A DNA stretch of 64,000 nt, taken from positions 60,338 to 124,337 of the forward strand of contig NZ_VNJJ01000014.1 in assembly GCF_007786475.1 (NCBI RefSeq). The letters run 5' to 3'. Position 1 is the stretch's first letter. Every line of letters starts with the position of its first letter. The notes under the pieces were generated by a model, which searched no databases, was not told the DNA's origin, and saw nothing but the letters and a program-made list of their open reading frames with translations. Position numbers and translations under genes: made by a program. The DNA is from Cohnella terricola. GTDB taxonomy: Bacteria; Bacillota; Bacilli; Paenibacillales; Paenibacillaceae. This document shows, one piece after another, positions 24,090 to 32,974 of this stretch.

Positions 24090-25274
24090 TTATTTCTCCG
24101 CCGTATCGACGGCGCTCATGCTCTGGCGGTACTCGGACGGGGTAACCCCGTTCTTCTTGCGAAAAATTTGCGAGAAATGCCGCATGTCCGGATAGCCGAC
24201 GCGTTCGGAAATGTCGGCGATCTTTAATTCGGACTCTCGAAGAAGCTCCATCGCCCTATCCAGGCGCAGATTGGTGACGTATTCCTTAAACCCTATGCCC
24301 GTCTTCTGCTTGAATAGTTGACTGAAGTAAATCGGGTTCAAGTATACGATGGATGCCACCTTCTCTAGCGAGAGCTCGGCCGAGAATTGTGTCTGGATGT
24401 ATTGGAGCGCTACTTCGACAGCCTGGTCGCCACCGCTTGCATAGTGGTCATATACTTGGCTTGCCGCGGCTTTCCTCATGCTCAGCACTTCGGCAGAAAC
24501 TTTGGCATAATCGGTGATTCGTTCGGTATGCATCACTTGGAACGGGGCTTTCAAATATCGCTTTAAGTGGCTTCGCAGTTGTTCGATCAGCCTGCTCAGC
24601 CCGCTTTCGTCGTTTAAGGTAACGAGACCAAGCAAACTTTTGGCGTCGATGCTAGCCACGAAACCGATTCCCACCGACTCGATTAATTCGGAAAGCACGT
24701 TCTCCACGATAAAATGCTCCAGCTTCATATCGCGGTCGCTCTCCATGCGTACCATGAGCAGATGGAAGTGCGGATGTTTCTCGGTAAAAGCTTTAATATC
24801 GATGCCGCCCAGGTCCAGTCCCGATGCCCACCTGGCGAACACGGCTTCTCTCAACAGCCGAAGATTGCCTTTCAGGAGATACGTTTCCTTGGAACGTTCA
24901 TTCTCCTGCGCGATCTCGTCACCCATTTCCCGGATCATCTCGACCAGGACATCCTTGCCGATCGGCTTGAGCAAGTAATCCTTGGCTCCCAGACGAACGG
25001 CTTCTTTTGCATACGCGAATTCCGAATAAGCGGAGATGACGACCCATTTCACGTGCGCGTGGCTCTTGCGGGAAATTTCCATGAGCTCGAGACCCGTCAT
25101 TCCCGGCATGAGGACATCGGTAAGGACCAGATCGATCTGCTCGTTCCTGAGCAGATGAACGGCCCCCTCCGGATTAGAGGCCTGAAAGACGCGGTGCTCC
25201 GGAAAATGGTTTCGGATCGTCCGCTCGATACCGCTCCGAATGACGCTTTCATCGTCAACGACGAGAATGTTCAT
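24090..25274 (-). CDS. YesN-like response regulator with AraC output domain
   Basis: This is a 394-residue regulator. A receiver domain (1-120) has 'VVDDES' acidic residues, the phospho-accepting Asp in 'LVLTDVLMPGMTG' and the 'LLKPIGKD' lysine. A middle region of about 150 residues is followed by an AraC pair of helix-turn-helix motifs (290-390; 'YFSQLFKQKTGIGFKEYVTNLRL', 'DMRHFSQIFRKKNGVTPSEYR'). It is the partner of the sensor kinase 8 bp upstream and probably controls the ABC importer genes of the same operon in response to an extracellular carbohydrate. Confidence 0.93.
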   Translation of the reverse strand: MNILVVDDESVIRSGIERTIRNHFPEHRVFQASNPEGAVHLLRNEQIDLVLTDVLMPGMTGLELMEISRKSHAHVKWVVISAYSEFAYAKEAVRLGAKDYLLKPIGKDVLVEMIREMGDEIAQENERSKETYLLKGNLRLLREAVFARWASGLDLGGIDIKAFTEKHPHFHLLMVRMESDRDMKLEHFIVENVLSELIESVGIGFVASIDAKSLLGLVTLNDESGLSRLIEQLRSHLKRYLKAPFQVMHTERITDYAKVSAEVLSMRKAAASQVYDHYASGGDQAVEVALQYIQTQFSAELSLEKVASIVYLNPIYFSQLFKQKTGIGFKEYVTNLRLDRAMELLRESELKIADISERVGYPDMRHFSQIFRKKNGVTPSEYRQSMSAVDTAEK

Positions 25275-25282
25275 GTAGCCTT

Positions 25283-27067
25283 TTACCCCCTCTCGGGCGG
25301 AATAGGGATCGCGACGGAAACGGTCGTCCCTTGATTCGATCGACTTTCGACTTTTACTCCGAAGCCTTCTCCGAACATTAATCGAACCCGGAGATGAACG
25401 TTCTGCAATCCGATTCCTCTCCGACTGGTCGCTCCCCCGGCCAATTCGGCATGTTCGGGTTCGTCGAGCGTTCGAACAAGACGCCGAAGCGTCTCTTCAT
25501 CCATGCCGACGCCGTTGTCCTTCACGACGATCTCAAGCCGATTGTCCTTCTGTCTCGAAGAAATCCGCAACAGACCGGGCCGATCGAGCGGCTCCAATCC
25601 GTATTTCACAGCGTTCTCGACGATCGGCTGCAGGAACATCTTCGGAACCTCGATATCGAGCCAGCGCTCTTCTACGTTGAACTCCGTTCGCACTCTTCCC
25701 CCGAGCCGGGTCTGAATGATCGTTAAGTAATGGTGTAACTGGTCGAGTTCACGGCGAAGCGTCGCACGCGATGCTTCCTCCCACTCGCTTCCGTAACGAA
25801 AAATCTGGGAAAGAGCCAGAATGACCTTGCCCAGTCTGTCGTTCTCCCGTTCGTCGAGCATCCAGTAGATCATGTCGAGCGTATTGAATAAGAAATGCGG
25901 ATTCACTTGGGATTGCAGGGCCTGAAGCTGGGCGTTCTTCTCGCTGATTGAAGATAGCTTGATGCGCTCGATCAATTCATCCATCTGATTTACCATGCGG
26001 TTAAAAGAACCTACAAGCACGTTAAGCTCCTGATAAGATTGAACGTGAACCTGGCCTTTAAAGTTTCCCAATTCCACTTGTTTCATTTGCTGTATCAATC
26101 GTTTGAACGGAGATGAGAACGACCGTGACACTAAAGTCGCCAATAGCGTAGCCGCTAGAAGAAGCAAGACTACGACCGTGAGCAAAAACCGCTGCGTCTC
26201 CCTCAGCTCCAGCTGCAAATCCTTCGTCGGCGTCACCCCGATGACCGTCCAATCCGCCATTTGGACCGGAGCCGCGGTAATCATGGCGTCCTTCCGCTCG
26301 GTGAGAATCACTTCGCCGCTCTTCATCGGTCCCGGCCAACCGGGAGGAATTCGTTCCCAATCACTCTCTGCCGGCTTCGTCCTAATGATCTCGCTTCCGT
26401 CCGACCCTTGAATGATGACGCTGCTGCCCGGTCCCAGGCTCGCGTTCGTCAAGGCAGACACGATGGCGTCCGCGTCGGTCTCGATCAAGACGATCCCGAT
26501 CGGCTTCAGCGCGCTTAATTCAAATAGTTTGCGGCCAAACGCAAAGACTGGCCGGTCGATACCCCCGCTCATCAGCGATTGGGGATAGACACCGAGCCAG
26601 ATCATTTCACCAGTCGATTGCTTAAGCTCCGTATACCACATCTTCTCGGAGTGATCCCGAACGGCGGCGCCGACGGACCGGTCGAAGCTGAACACCTTGC
26701 CTTGGTAGGTAACGATATGAATACCGACGATATCGTAGCGCGAATAGAAAATCGCCCCAAGGGTGTCGGTAATTCGCCGTTCCAGATTTACCCCTTCGAC
26801 CGAACTCCCGTCCGCAGAGCTTCGCAGCAATCTCATTAATTCGTTATTGCTGTTCAATGATTTCGTTACGCTGTCGTAACTTCTCAGCAGAAGGTCAAAC
26901 AAACCCGCCGTCTGCGAAATGTTTTTCTCGGCAACGACGCTGACCTTGCTTCTCACCTGATCCGACGCCCGCTGATAATAGACAAGACTGACGACCAGAA
27001 GCAGGCCGAGCATACAGAACAGAAAGATTAGGAATAACCGGCCGTGTATGGATCGGAAATTGATCAT
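25283..27067 (-). CDS. YesM-like sensor histidine kinase
   Basis: This is a 594-residue kinase with an N-terminal membrane helix (about 10-30), a large extracellular dCache-like sensing region (30-285), a second helix (about 290-310), then HAMP (about 315-370). The His_kinase box 'LQSQVNPHFLFNTLDMIYWM' carries the phospho-accepting histidine, and HATPase motifs follow ('VENAVKYGLE', 'DNGVGMDEETL', 'GIGLQNVHLRVRLMFG'). It pairs with the YesN-like regulator and is downstream of the ABC importer genes, the typical Paenibacillus order for sensing oligosaccharides. Confidence 0.93.
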   Translation of the reverse strand: MINFRSIHGRLFLIFLFCMLGLLLVVSLVYYQRASDQVRSKVSVVAEKNISQTAGLFDLLLRSYDSVTKSLNSNNELMRLLRSSADGSSVEGVNLERRITDTLGAIFYSRYDIVGIHIVTYQGKVFSFDRSVGAAVRDHSEKMWYTELKQSTGEMIWLGVYPQSLMSGGIDRPVFAFGRKLFELSALKPIGIVLIETDADAIVSALTNASLGPGSSVIIQGSDGSEIIRTKPAESDWERIPPGWPGPMKSGEVILTERKDAMITAAPVQMADWTVIGVTPTKDLQLELRETQRFLLTVVVLLLLAATLLATLVSRSFSSPFKRLIQQMKQVELGNFKGQVHVQSYQELNVLVGSFNRMVNQMDELIERIKLSSISEKNAQLQALQSQVNPHFLFNTLDMIYWMLDERENDRLGKVILALSQIFRYGSEWEEASRATLRRELDQLHHYLTIIQTRLGGRVRTEFNVEERWLDIEVPKMFLQPIVENAVKYGLEPLDRPGLLRISSRQKDNRLEIVVKDNGVGMDEETLRRLVRTLDEPEHAELAGGATSRRGIGLQNVHLRVRLMFGEGFGVKVESRSNQGTTVSVAIPIPPERG

Positions 27068-27076
27068 ACTTCCATG

Positions 27077-27961
27077 TTACCCCTTTACGGCACCCGCGAC
27101 CATCCCTTTTGTTATTTTTTCCGCGAGTAGGAAATAAATGATGACGACTGGAAGTGCGCCAAGTACGAGGAACGCGCCAATCGCGCCGTAATTGACTGAA
27201 TATTGGCTAACAAAACTGTATACCCCGAACGGAAGCGTCTTGAGTTTCTCCGAGGAAATGAAGGTTGCCGCCAAAATATATTCGTTCCAAATGTTGATGA
27301 AGGCCAGAATGCATACGGTCATGATCGGCGGTACGGAAACCGGCAGTACGATGGAGCTGAAAATGCGCAGCACTCCGGCACCGTCCACGATGGCCGATTC
27401 TTCGATCTCCGTCGGAATCGTCCTCATAAAGCCGCTTAGAATAAATACGGCGATCGGCGTCTGAAAGGCGATATACGGCAAGATCAACGACAGATGCGTA
27501 TTCAGGATATTCATGTTCTTGAAAATAAGCATCAGCGGCAACAGCGTCGCCTGCAGAGGAATCATCATGCCGAGCAGAAACAGGAGCATCACAAACTGAC
27601 CGTATTTCCAGCGGAAACGCGTAATCGCGAACGCCGTGAGAGCGGCCAGCAGGATGATGCTGATCATCGTAACAATGGTGACGAACGCGCTATTGTAGAG
27701 ATACTTCCAGTAGCTTCCTCCGCCGAGGGCAGCAGTATAATTGCTCCACTGTAAAACTTCCGGCAAAGAGAAGAAGCTGCCGGATAATATCTCCTCATTT
27801 GTCTTCAGGGAATAAATAAGCAGCCAGACCAGCGGATAGAGCTGCGTCACGAGCAGAATCCCGAAGAATAGGAATACAATGATTTTGACGAAAGACACGC
27901 GGCGTTTGCCCCGCTCCTGAACGGCGGGCTTGACGGCCCCAAGGCTTGCGGATTGGCTCAT
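27077..27961 (-). CDS. Carbohydrate ABC transporter permease (MalG/LplC-type)
   Basis: This is a 294-residue inner-membrane permease with six helices. The EAA loop that contacts the ATPase is 'EESAIVDGAGVLRIFSSIVLPVSVPPI'. It forms the importer pore with the permease encoded 18 bp upstream. No ATP-binding gene is present in this operon, so a shared MsmX-type ATPase encoded elsewhere is expected, as usual for this family. Confidence 0.93.
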   Translation of the reverse strand: MSQSASLGAVKPAVQERGKRRVSFVKIIVFLFFGILLVTQLYPLVWLLIYSLKTNEEILSGSFFSLPEVLQWSNYTAALGGGSYWKYLYNSAFVTIVTMISIILLAALTAFAITRFRWKYGQFVMLLFLLGMMIPLQATLLPLMLIFKNMNILNTHLSLILPYIAFQTPIAVFILSGFMRTIPTEIEESAIVDGAGVLRIFSSIVLPVSVPPIMTVCILAFINIWNEYILAATFISSEKLKTLPFGVYSFVSQYSVNYGAIGAFLVLGALPVVIIYFLLAEKITKGMVAGAVKG

Positions 27962-27979
27962 GCGATAACGCCTCCTTTA

Positions 27980-28873
27980 TTACGAGAATCGTTTGTCTAG
28001 ACGGTTGAAAAGCAGGTTGATGAGCAGGGTTGCCGCTAGGCAGACGACGACCAGGAATGAAGCGATGGCGCTGCCGTATCCGTATTTCATGGACAGGAAG
28101 GACATGTTGTACATATAGCTGGCGGTAACGTCGGTCGCATGCGCGGGTCCACCGCCCGTCATGACCATAATTAGGTCGAACGATTGAAGCGAACCGATAA
28201 AGGAGAGAACGACGGAAATTTTGAAGATCGGGACGATCAACGGCAGCGTCACGTAGAGATCCGCCTTGAGACCCGAGGCGCCGTCAATCTTGGCGGCTTC
28301 GTAAATATCCGCCGGAATATTCTGGATTCCGGTAAACTGTATTAAGATATGGTAACCCAAGTACTGCCATAAACCGACGACAATGATTGCATAGATCGCG
28401 ATTTTCGGCTCGGTCAGCCAGGAATGCGTCCAGGACTCCAACCCGAACTTGATGAGAATCTGGTTGATCATCCCCCCCATTGAGGCGGGATTATAGATCG
28501 TTTTCCACAGTTGGCCGATGACGGCCACGGACAAAATGACAGGCAAAAAATAGCTCGAGACGAGAAATCCCGTCCTGCGAACGAAACGGCTGATCAAGAT
28601 CGCAACGAACAAGGCGATCGGCAATTGAATCGCCATCGAGAAACCCGCGAGCAAGAACGTGCGGCCTACCGCAGGCCAGAAAAGGGAATCGTTCGTCAGC
28701 ATTTTATTGAAATTCGCCAATCCGACGAATTTGGAAACGCCGATTCCGTTCCAATCCAGCATTCCGTTATAGACGGAAACAAGGATCGGTGCAAATACGA
28801 GACTGACATACAGGAGCAAGCACGGCAGCACGAATGCCGCGATCGTCCAGCTAGATACTTTTAATACTTTCAA
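27980..28873 (-). CDS. Carbohydrate ABC transporter permease (MalF/LplB-type)
   Basis: This 297-residue permease has six membrane helices and an EAA loop 'IYEAAKIDGASGLKADLYVTLPLIVPI'. It is the partner of the MalG-type permease. It starts behind a GGAGG-rich region, about 80 bp after the solute-binding protein gene, and a strong hairpin lies in that gap (about 28914-28937). Confidence 0.93.
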   Translation of the reverse strand: MKVLKVSSWTIAAFVLPCLLLYVSLVFAPILVSVYNGMLDWNGIGVSKFVGLANFNKMLTNDSLFWPAVGRTFLLAGFSMAIQLPIALFVAILISRFVRRTGFLVSSYFLPVILSVAVIGQLWKTIYNPASMGGMINQILIKFGLESWTHSWLTEPKIAIYAIIVVGLWQYLGYHILIQFTGIQNIPADIYEAAKIDGASGLKADLYVTLPLIVPIFKISVVLSFIGSLQSFDLIMVMTGGGPAHATDVTASYMYNMSFLSMKYGYGSAIASFLVVVCLAATLLINLLFNRLDKRFS

Positions 28874-28913
28874 TGGCTCCCGCCTCCTTCTGACCCTCTC
28901 TACGATGACGAAA

Positions 28914-28937
28914 GGGGGGCGCTTGGCGCCCCCTCCG
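28914..28937 (-). terminator. Intercistronic hairpin after the solute-binding protein gene
   Basis: GGGGGCGCC and GGCGCCCCC form a very GC-rich stem between the binding-protein and permease genes. Such stem-loops commonly protect or partly terminate the transcript so that the binding protein is made in excess. Confidence 0.65.
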
Positions 28938-28954
28938 TACCGATGCGACGGATG

Positions 28955-30328
28955 TTACTCCTTGTTCTCTTCGTAGCCTTTTTGATGTTCTTTAGCCACG
29001 TCGGCCGCATCTTTCTTCGCTACGAACAGGTTTTGAATGCTGGACAGATGCACTTGAGCTGTTCCCGGATTCATCGTGTTATCGAATGCCAGGTCGCCGC
29101 CTTTAACGTCTTTGAACATGCCCAGTACTTCCATGGCCATATCGGAGTAGCCGGCTGCCTTGAAATCTTCGTTGATGATTTGAGCAACGCCTACAGCGCC
29201 TTTAACCGCGAACGCTTCTTTCGGATAGTTCAGCATGAAGTAGTTCAGGAAATCGAGCGTTTCAGGCAGATGTTTGCTGTCTTTGGAGACCGCGAACGCG
29301 CTGCCCGGAGCGAGCATGAATTCGTCCGGATTGCCTTTGCCGCCGACCGTCGGGAATTTGAAGACGCCTACTTCGCCGTTCTGTCCGACCGTAGAAGTCT
29401 CGATACCGCCGGTAGCCCAGCTTCCCATGAAGTACATGGCTGCTTTTCCGGTTTTGAACAGGTTCTCACCTGCGTTGTAGTCGAAGGAAGTCGCGCCTTC
29501 TTGGAACGCTCCCGCTTGAACAAGAGTTTCGAACGCGTTTACGGCTTCTACGAACGCTGGATCTTCGAAATTTTTCTTGCCGTCAAGCACGTCTTGCAGG
29601 AAGCCCGGTCCGCCGTTCGTGCGGAGCAGGATGTTCATGAACAGGAAGGAACCGGTCCAGGAATCTTTCTCACCGATCGTGATCGGCGTCTTGCCTTTGG
29701 ATTTCAACAATTTGACGGCATCGACCAGTTCTTCGAACGTTGTCGGCACTTTGGCGCCGGCTTCTTCGAACATTTTCTTGTTATAGTAGACCAGTGCGAT
29801 GTTGTTGCCGTCAGGCAGAGCGTACAGGTTGCCGTTGAAGGAATAGTAATCCAGAATGCCGGATTGGAACGTATCTTTCAGACCGTTCTGCTGAACCATG
29901 TCGTTCAGCGGCGCGAACAGGTCGGCGTCCACGAACGGTTTCATTTGAGCGGCCGGGTTCACGATCGTGATGTCCGGAACTTCTCTCGAAGCGGCTTGCG
30001 TTTTCAGCTTCGCCTTCTGCTGGTCGGTATTCAGGGAGTCGAGCTCGATCTTGATGTTCGGGTGGTCGTTCTCGTATTGCGAGACGATCTTGCGAAGCAT
30101 CGTGTATTTCGGATCGGTCGGATCCGGGTAGATGTTCTGGAACGTGATCGTAATGTTTTCTTGTTTGGTGGGTTTTGCGCTTGGGCTTTCGCTCGTTGTT
30201 GCGGCCGGGCTGCTAGCCGGAGCGCTCGACTCGGAACCGCTGTTGTTCTTGGATCCGCAAGCGGACAAGCTGACCGCAAGCAAACCCGCCAATGTCGTCA
30301 TAAGCATTTTTTTGTTTATTGGCTTCAT
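28955..30328 (-). CDS. Extracellular carbohydrate-binding lipoprotein of ABC importer
   Basis: This 457-residue family 1 solute-binding protein has a lipoprotein signal: basic start 'MKPINKKMLMTTLAGLLAVSLSACGS', with the lipobox LSAC and the lipidated cysteine near residue 24. A Ser/Pro/Ala-rich linker and two alpha/beta lobes follow. It catches an oligosaccharide outside the membrane for the two permeases downstream. The start at 30328 has GGGGGATG upstream; the frame further upstream has no site. Promoter and probable CcpA site lie just ahead. Confidence 0.93.
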   Translation of the reverse strand: MKPINKKMLMTTLAGLLAVSLSACGSKNNSGSESSAPASSPAATTSESPSAKPTKQENITITFQNIYPDPTDPKYTMLRKIVSQYENDHPNIKIELDSLNTDQQKAKLKTQAASREVPDITIVNPAAQMKPFVDADLFAPLNDMVQQNGLKDTFQSGILDYYSFNGNLYALPDGNNIALVYYNKKMFEEAGAKVPTTFEELVDAVKLLKSKGKTPITIGEKDSWTGSFLFMNILLRTNGGPGFLQDVLDGKKNFEDPAFVEAVNAFETLVQAGAFQEGATSFDYNAGENLFKTGKAAMYFMGSWATGGIETSTVGQNGEVGVFKFPTVGGKGNPDEFMLAPGSAFAVSKDSKHLPETLDFLNYFMLNYPKEAFAVKGAVGVAQIINEDFKAAGYSDMAMEVLGMFKDVKGGDLAFDNTMNPGTAQVHLSSIQNLFVAKKDAADVAKEHQKGYEENKE

Positions 30329-30358
30329 GGTACATCCCCCTTGAGGTTTGATAGATTC

Positions 30359-30387
30359 ATTATCCTTCGAAGTGTAAACGCAAACAA
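30359..30387 (-). promoter_or_regulatory. Promoter of the sugar ABC operon with an embedded cre-like site
   Basis: On the minus strand, TTGTTT (30387-30382) and GATAAT (30364-30359) are 17 bp apart. Between them, TGTTTGCGTTTACA (30386-30373) matches the cre consensus TGWNANCGNTNWCA with one mismatch. Its place inside the promoter fits CcpA repression by preferred sugars. Confidence 0.65.
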
Positions 30388-30573
30388 TGAAGTTACTTAA
30401 GAGGAAATGTTTACTTTTTAAAGGTGGACAATAAAATCGCACCTATCGTGAACCTATTCTTCCCTAGCCGCGTGTATTCCTGCGTTCGAAGGGAGAATAC
30501 CGTCGGCTCTCTTCTTTCATTCCGCAAGTCGAATAGTATAATGAACATAAGGAAGGGAGTGCTTAACGAAACG

Positions 30574-32709
30574 ATGAAAACATTAGTATTGGCGGAAAAA
30601 CCGTCCGTAGCGAGAGAAATCGCGCGCGTGATGGGGAGCCATAATAAGAATAAAAGCTATATCGAAGGGCCGAAGTACGTAGTGACTTGGGCGCTCGGAC
30701 ATCTGGTAGGCTTGGCCGAGCCGGAAGACTACGACGGCAAACTCGGAACGTGGGCGCTGGAGGATCTCCCGATTCTGCCCGACCGCATGAAGCTGAAGGT
30801 GCTGCGGGAGAGCAGCCATCAATACAAGGCGGTGCAGCAGTTGATGCGCAGGCCGGACATCGGAGAACTGATCGTGGCGACCGACGCGGCGCGGGAAGGC
30901 GAGCTGCTCGCCAGATGGATTATCGATATGGTCAAGTGGACAAAGCCATTTCAACGGCTATGGATCTCCTCGCAGACCGATAAAGCGATCAAAGAAGGCT
31001 TCGCGACACTGAAGCCGGGCAGCCAGTTCGAACGGCTGTATCATTCCGCTCGCTGCCGCGCGGAAGCAGATTGGATGATCGGGCTGAACGTCACCCGCGC
31101 GTTGACGTGCAAATTCGGTTCCCCGCTATCGGCCGGGCGCGTGCAGACGCCGACCCTTGGCATGATCATGCAACGGGAAAAGGAGATTTTGGCGTTCCGT
31201 TCCGAGGAGTATAGCCAATTGCGCGTCAATCTCGGCAAGTTCGACGCGTTATGGCGAGGGGCGAACGGGGACTCGCGCATCTTCGACGCCGCGAAGGCGA
31301 AAGAGCTGCAAGACAAGCTTGCCGGACGCTCCGGACGTATCGCCAAGTTGAAGAAAAGCGAGAAATCCGTGCCTCATCCGCTCGCGTACGACCTGACGGA
31401 ACTACAGCGGGACGCGAACCGCTTGCTCGGGTTCTCGGCGAAGCAAACGTCCAACGTCCTACAGCGGTTGTACGAGCAGCATAAGCTGGTTACTTATCCG
31501 CGAACGGATTCGCGTTACCTGACGTCCGATATGGCCGGCACGCTCAAGGAACGCTTATCCGCCGTTGCAATCGGCCCTTACGCGTCGCTAGCTCGTCCGC
31601 TGCTGCGAGGTGCTTTGCCGCTGAGCAAACGAGTCGTCGACGACAGCAAAGTCACCGACCACCACGCGATTATTCCGACGGAGCAGACCGTTTTTCTTAA
31701 TGCGCTCAGCACGGAGGAGCGGAAGCTGTACGATCTGATCGTTAGGCGATTCATCAGTTTGTTCTTCGGGCCTGCGCGCTTCGATCAAGTTGCCGTAACT
31801 GTCGAAGTTGCGGGTGAGACGCTGTCGGCCAAAGGAACGACGATCAAAGATGCCGGGTGGAGAGCCGTCTACGACGGGCAGACGATGGATGACGAAGAAG
31901 ACGGAGAGGACGCGGACGAAGGCGGGGACGCGAAGCTACCCGAGCTGAGGGAAGGAGAGTCTCTCGAAGTCAAGCAATGCCGCATTCAGACCGGGAGAAC
32001 GTCTCCGCCGAAACGGTATACGGAGGCCGCTCTGCTGACGCAGATGGAGAAACACGGGCTGGGCACGCCCGCCACGCGGGCGGACATCATCGAGAAGCTG
32101 ATCGGTTCAGATACGATCGAACGGCAAGGCAATCTGCTTCATCCGACCGGCAAAGGGAAGCAGCTGATCGAGCTGGCTCCCGCCGATCTTCGCACGCCGG
32201 AGCTAACCGCCAAGTGGGAGGCGGAGCTGGAGAGGATCGCACGCGGCCAAGGCAAACCCGATCCGTTCCTGAAGGGCATTCGCGACATGGCGAAGGAGCT
32301 CGTCTCCGGCGTCAAGGCGAGCGACGCTTCCTACGTGCCGCATAACGTGTCGGCCAGCCATTGCCCGGATTGCGGCACGCGGATGCTCGAGAAGAAGACG
32401 AAGCGCGGACTGCTACTCGTCTGTCCGAACGAAGACTGCGGCTACCGCCGCTCCGATCAGCAGCAATTGTCGAATCGCCGATGCCCGCAATGCCATAAGA
32501 AAATGCTGCTGAAGGAAGGCAAAGCCGGCAAGTACGTGCAATGCTTGCCTTGCGGCCTGACGGAGACGCTGAACAAGGACAGCAAGCACATGAACAAACG
32601 CGAGCAGCAGCGTCTCGTCAACCAATTCTCCAAGCAACAAGAGTCGATGGGCAACAGTCTTGGCGACCTGCTCAAGGCGGCGATGGAGAAGCAGAACAAA
32701 TCGGATTAA
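30574..32709 (+). CDS. topB: DNA topoisomerase III
   Basis: This 711-residue type IA topoisomerase relaxes and decatenates DNA. The Toprim domain starts 'MKTLVLAEKPSVAREIARVMG'. The catalytic tyrosine is in 'LVTYPRTDSRYLTSDM'. Two zinc ribbons close the protein: 'HCPDCGTRM...CPNEDCGY' and 'RCPQCHKKM...CLPCGL'. The ATG at 30574 is used because the conserved Toprim start is there; the longer frame from 30424 has no family match. It is convergent with an MFS gene across a repeat array and a terminator. Confidence 0.94.
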   Translation: MKTLVLAEKPSVAREIARVMGSHNKNKSYIEGPKYVVTWALGHLVGLAEPEDYDGKLGTWALEDLPILPDRMKLKVLRESSHQYKAVQQLMRRPDIGELIVATDAAREGELLARWIIDMVKWTKPFQRLWISSQTDKAIKEGFATLKPGSQFERLYHSARCRAEADWMIGLNVTRALTCKFGSPLSAGRVQTPTLGMIMQREKEILAFRSEEYSQLRVNLGKFDALWRGANGDSRIFDAAKAKELQDKLAGRSGRIAKLKKSEKSVPHPLAYDLTELQRDANRLLGFSAKQTSNVLQRLYEQHKLVTYPRTDSRYLTSDMAGTLKERLSAVAIGPYASLARPLLRGALPLSKRVVDDSKVTDHHAIIPTEQTVFLNALSTEERKLYDLIVRRFISLFFGPARFDQVAVTVEVAGETLSAKGTTIKDAGWRAVYDGQTMDDEEDGEDADEGGDAKLPELREGESLEVKQCRIQTGRTSPPKRYTEAALLTQMEKHGLGTPATRADIIEKLIGSDTIERQGNLLHPTGKGKQLIELAPADLRTPELTAKWEAELERIARGQGKPDPFLKGIRDMAKELVSGVKASDASYVPHNVSASHCPDCGTRMLEKKTKRGLLLVCPNEDCGYRRSDQQQLSNRRCPQCHKKMLLKEGKAGKYVQCLPCGLTETLNKDSKHMNKREQQRLVNQFSKQQESMGNSLGDLLKAAMEKQNKSD

Positions 32710-32729
32710 CGCTGGCGACATGAGCCCGG

Positions 32730-32910
32730 ATTGCTCGAAATAATCGAACAACTCGCGCCGCACCGGACCAAACCCCGGGAATTGCTCGAAATAATCGAAC
32801 AACTCACGCCGCACCGGACCAAACCCCGGGAATTGCTCGAAATAATCGAACAACTCGCGCCACACCGGACCAAACCCCGGGAATTGCTCGAAACAATCGA
32901 ACAACTAATA
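32730..32910. repeat. Intergenic 51-bp tandem repeat array downstream of topB
   Basis: ATTGCTCGAA recurs at 32730, 32781, 32832 and 32883, exactly 51 bp apart; the units are nearly identical. Because 51 is a multiple of three, open frames run through the array on both strands, but they lack ribosome sites and family matches. Confidence 0.95.
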
Positions 32911-32917
32911 GCGCACT

Positions 32918-32961
32918 AAGGGGCTGTCCCAAAGTCTTCTATCACTTTGGGACAGCCCCTT
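32918..32961. terminator. Bidirectional terminator between topB and the MFS gene
   Basis: The 18-bp arm AAGGGGCTGTCCCAAAGT is perfectly inverted after an 8-base loop. It serves two convergent genes. Confidence 0.92.
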
Positions 32962-32974
32962 CAACCTTTAGAAC

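Noticed and set aside
28943..30400. Plus-strand 485-residue frame across the solute-binding protein gene
   Set aside because: Antisense shadow of a clearly coding lipoprotein gene.
32413..32919. Open frames on both strands with FDYFEQFPGFGPVRRE or LLEIIEQLAPHRTKPRE repeats
   Set aside because: Same artefact at the topB array; the minus frame also lies over the zinc-ribbon end of topB.
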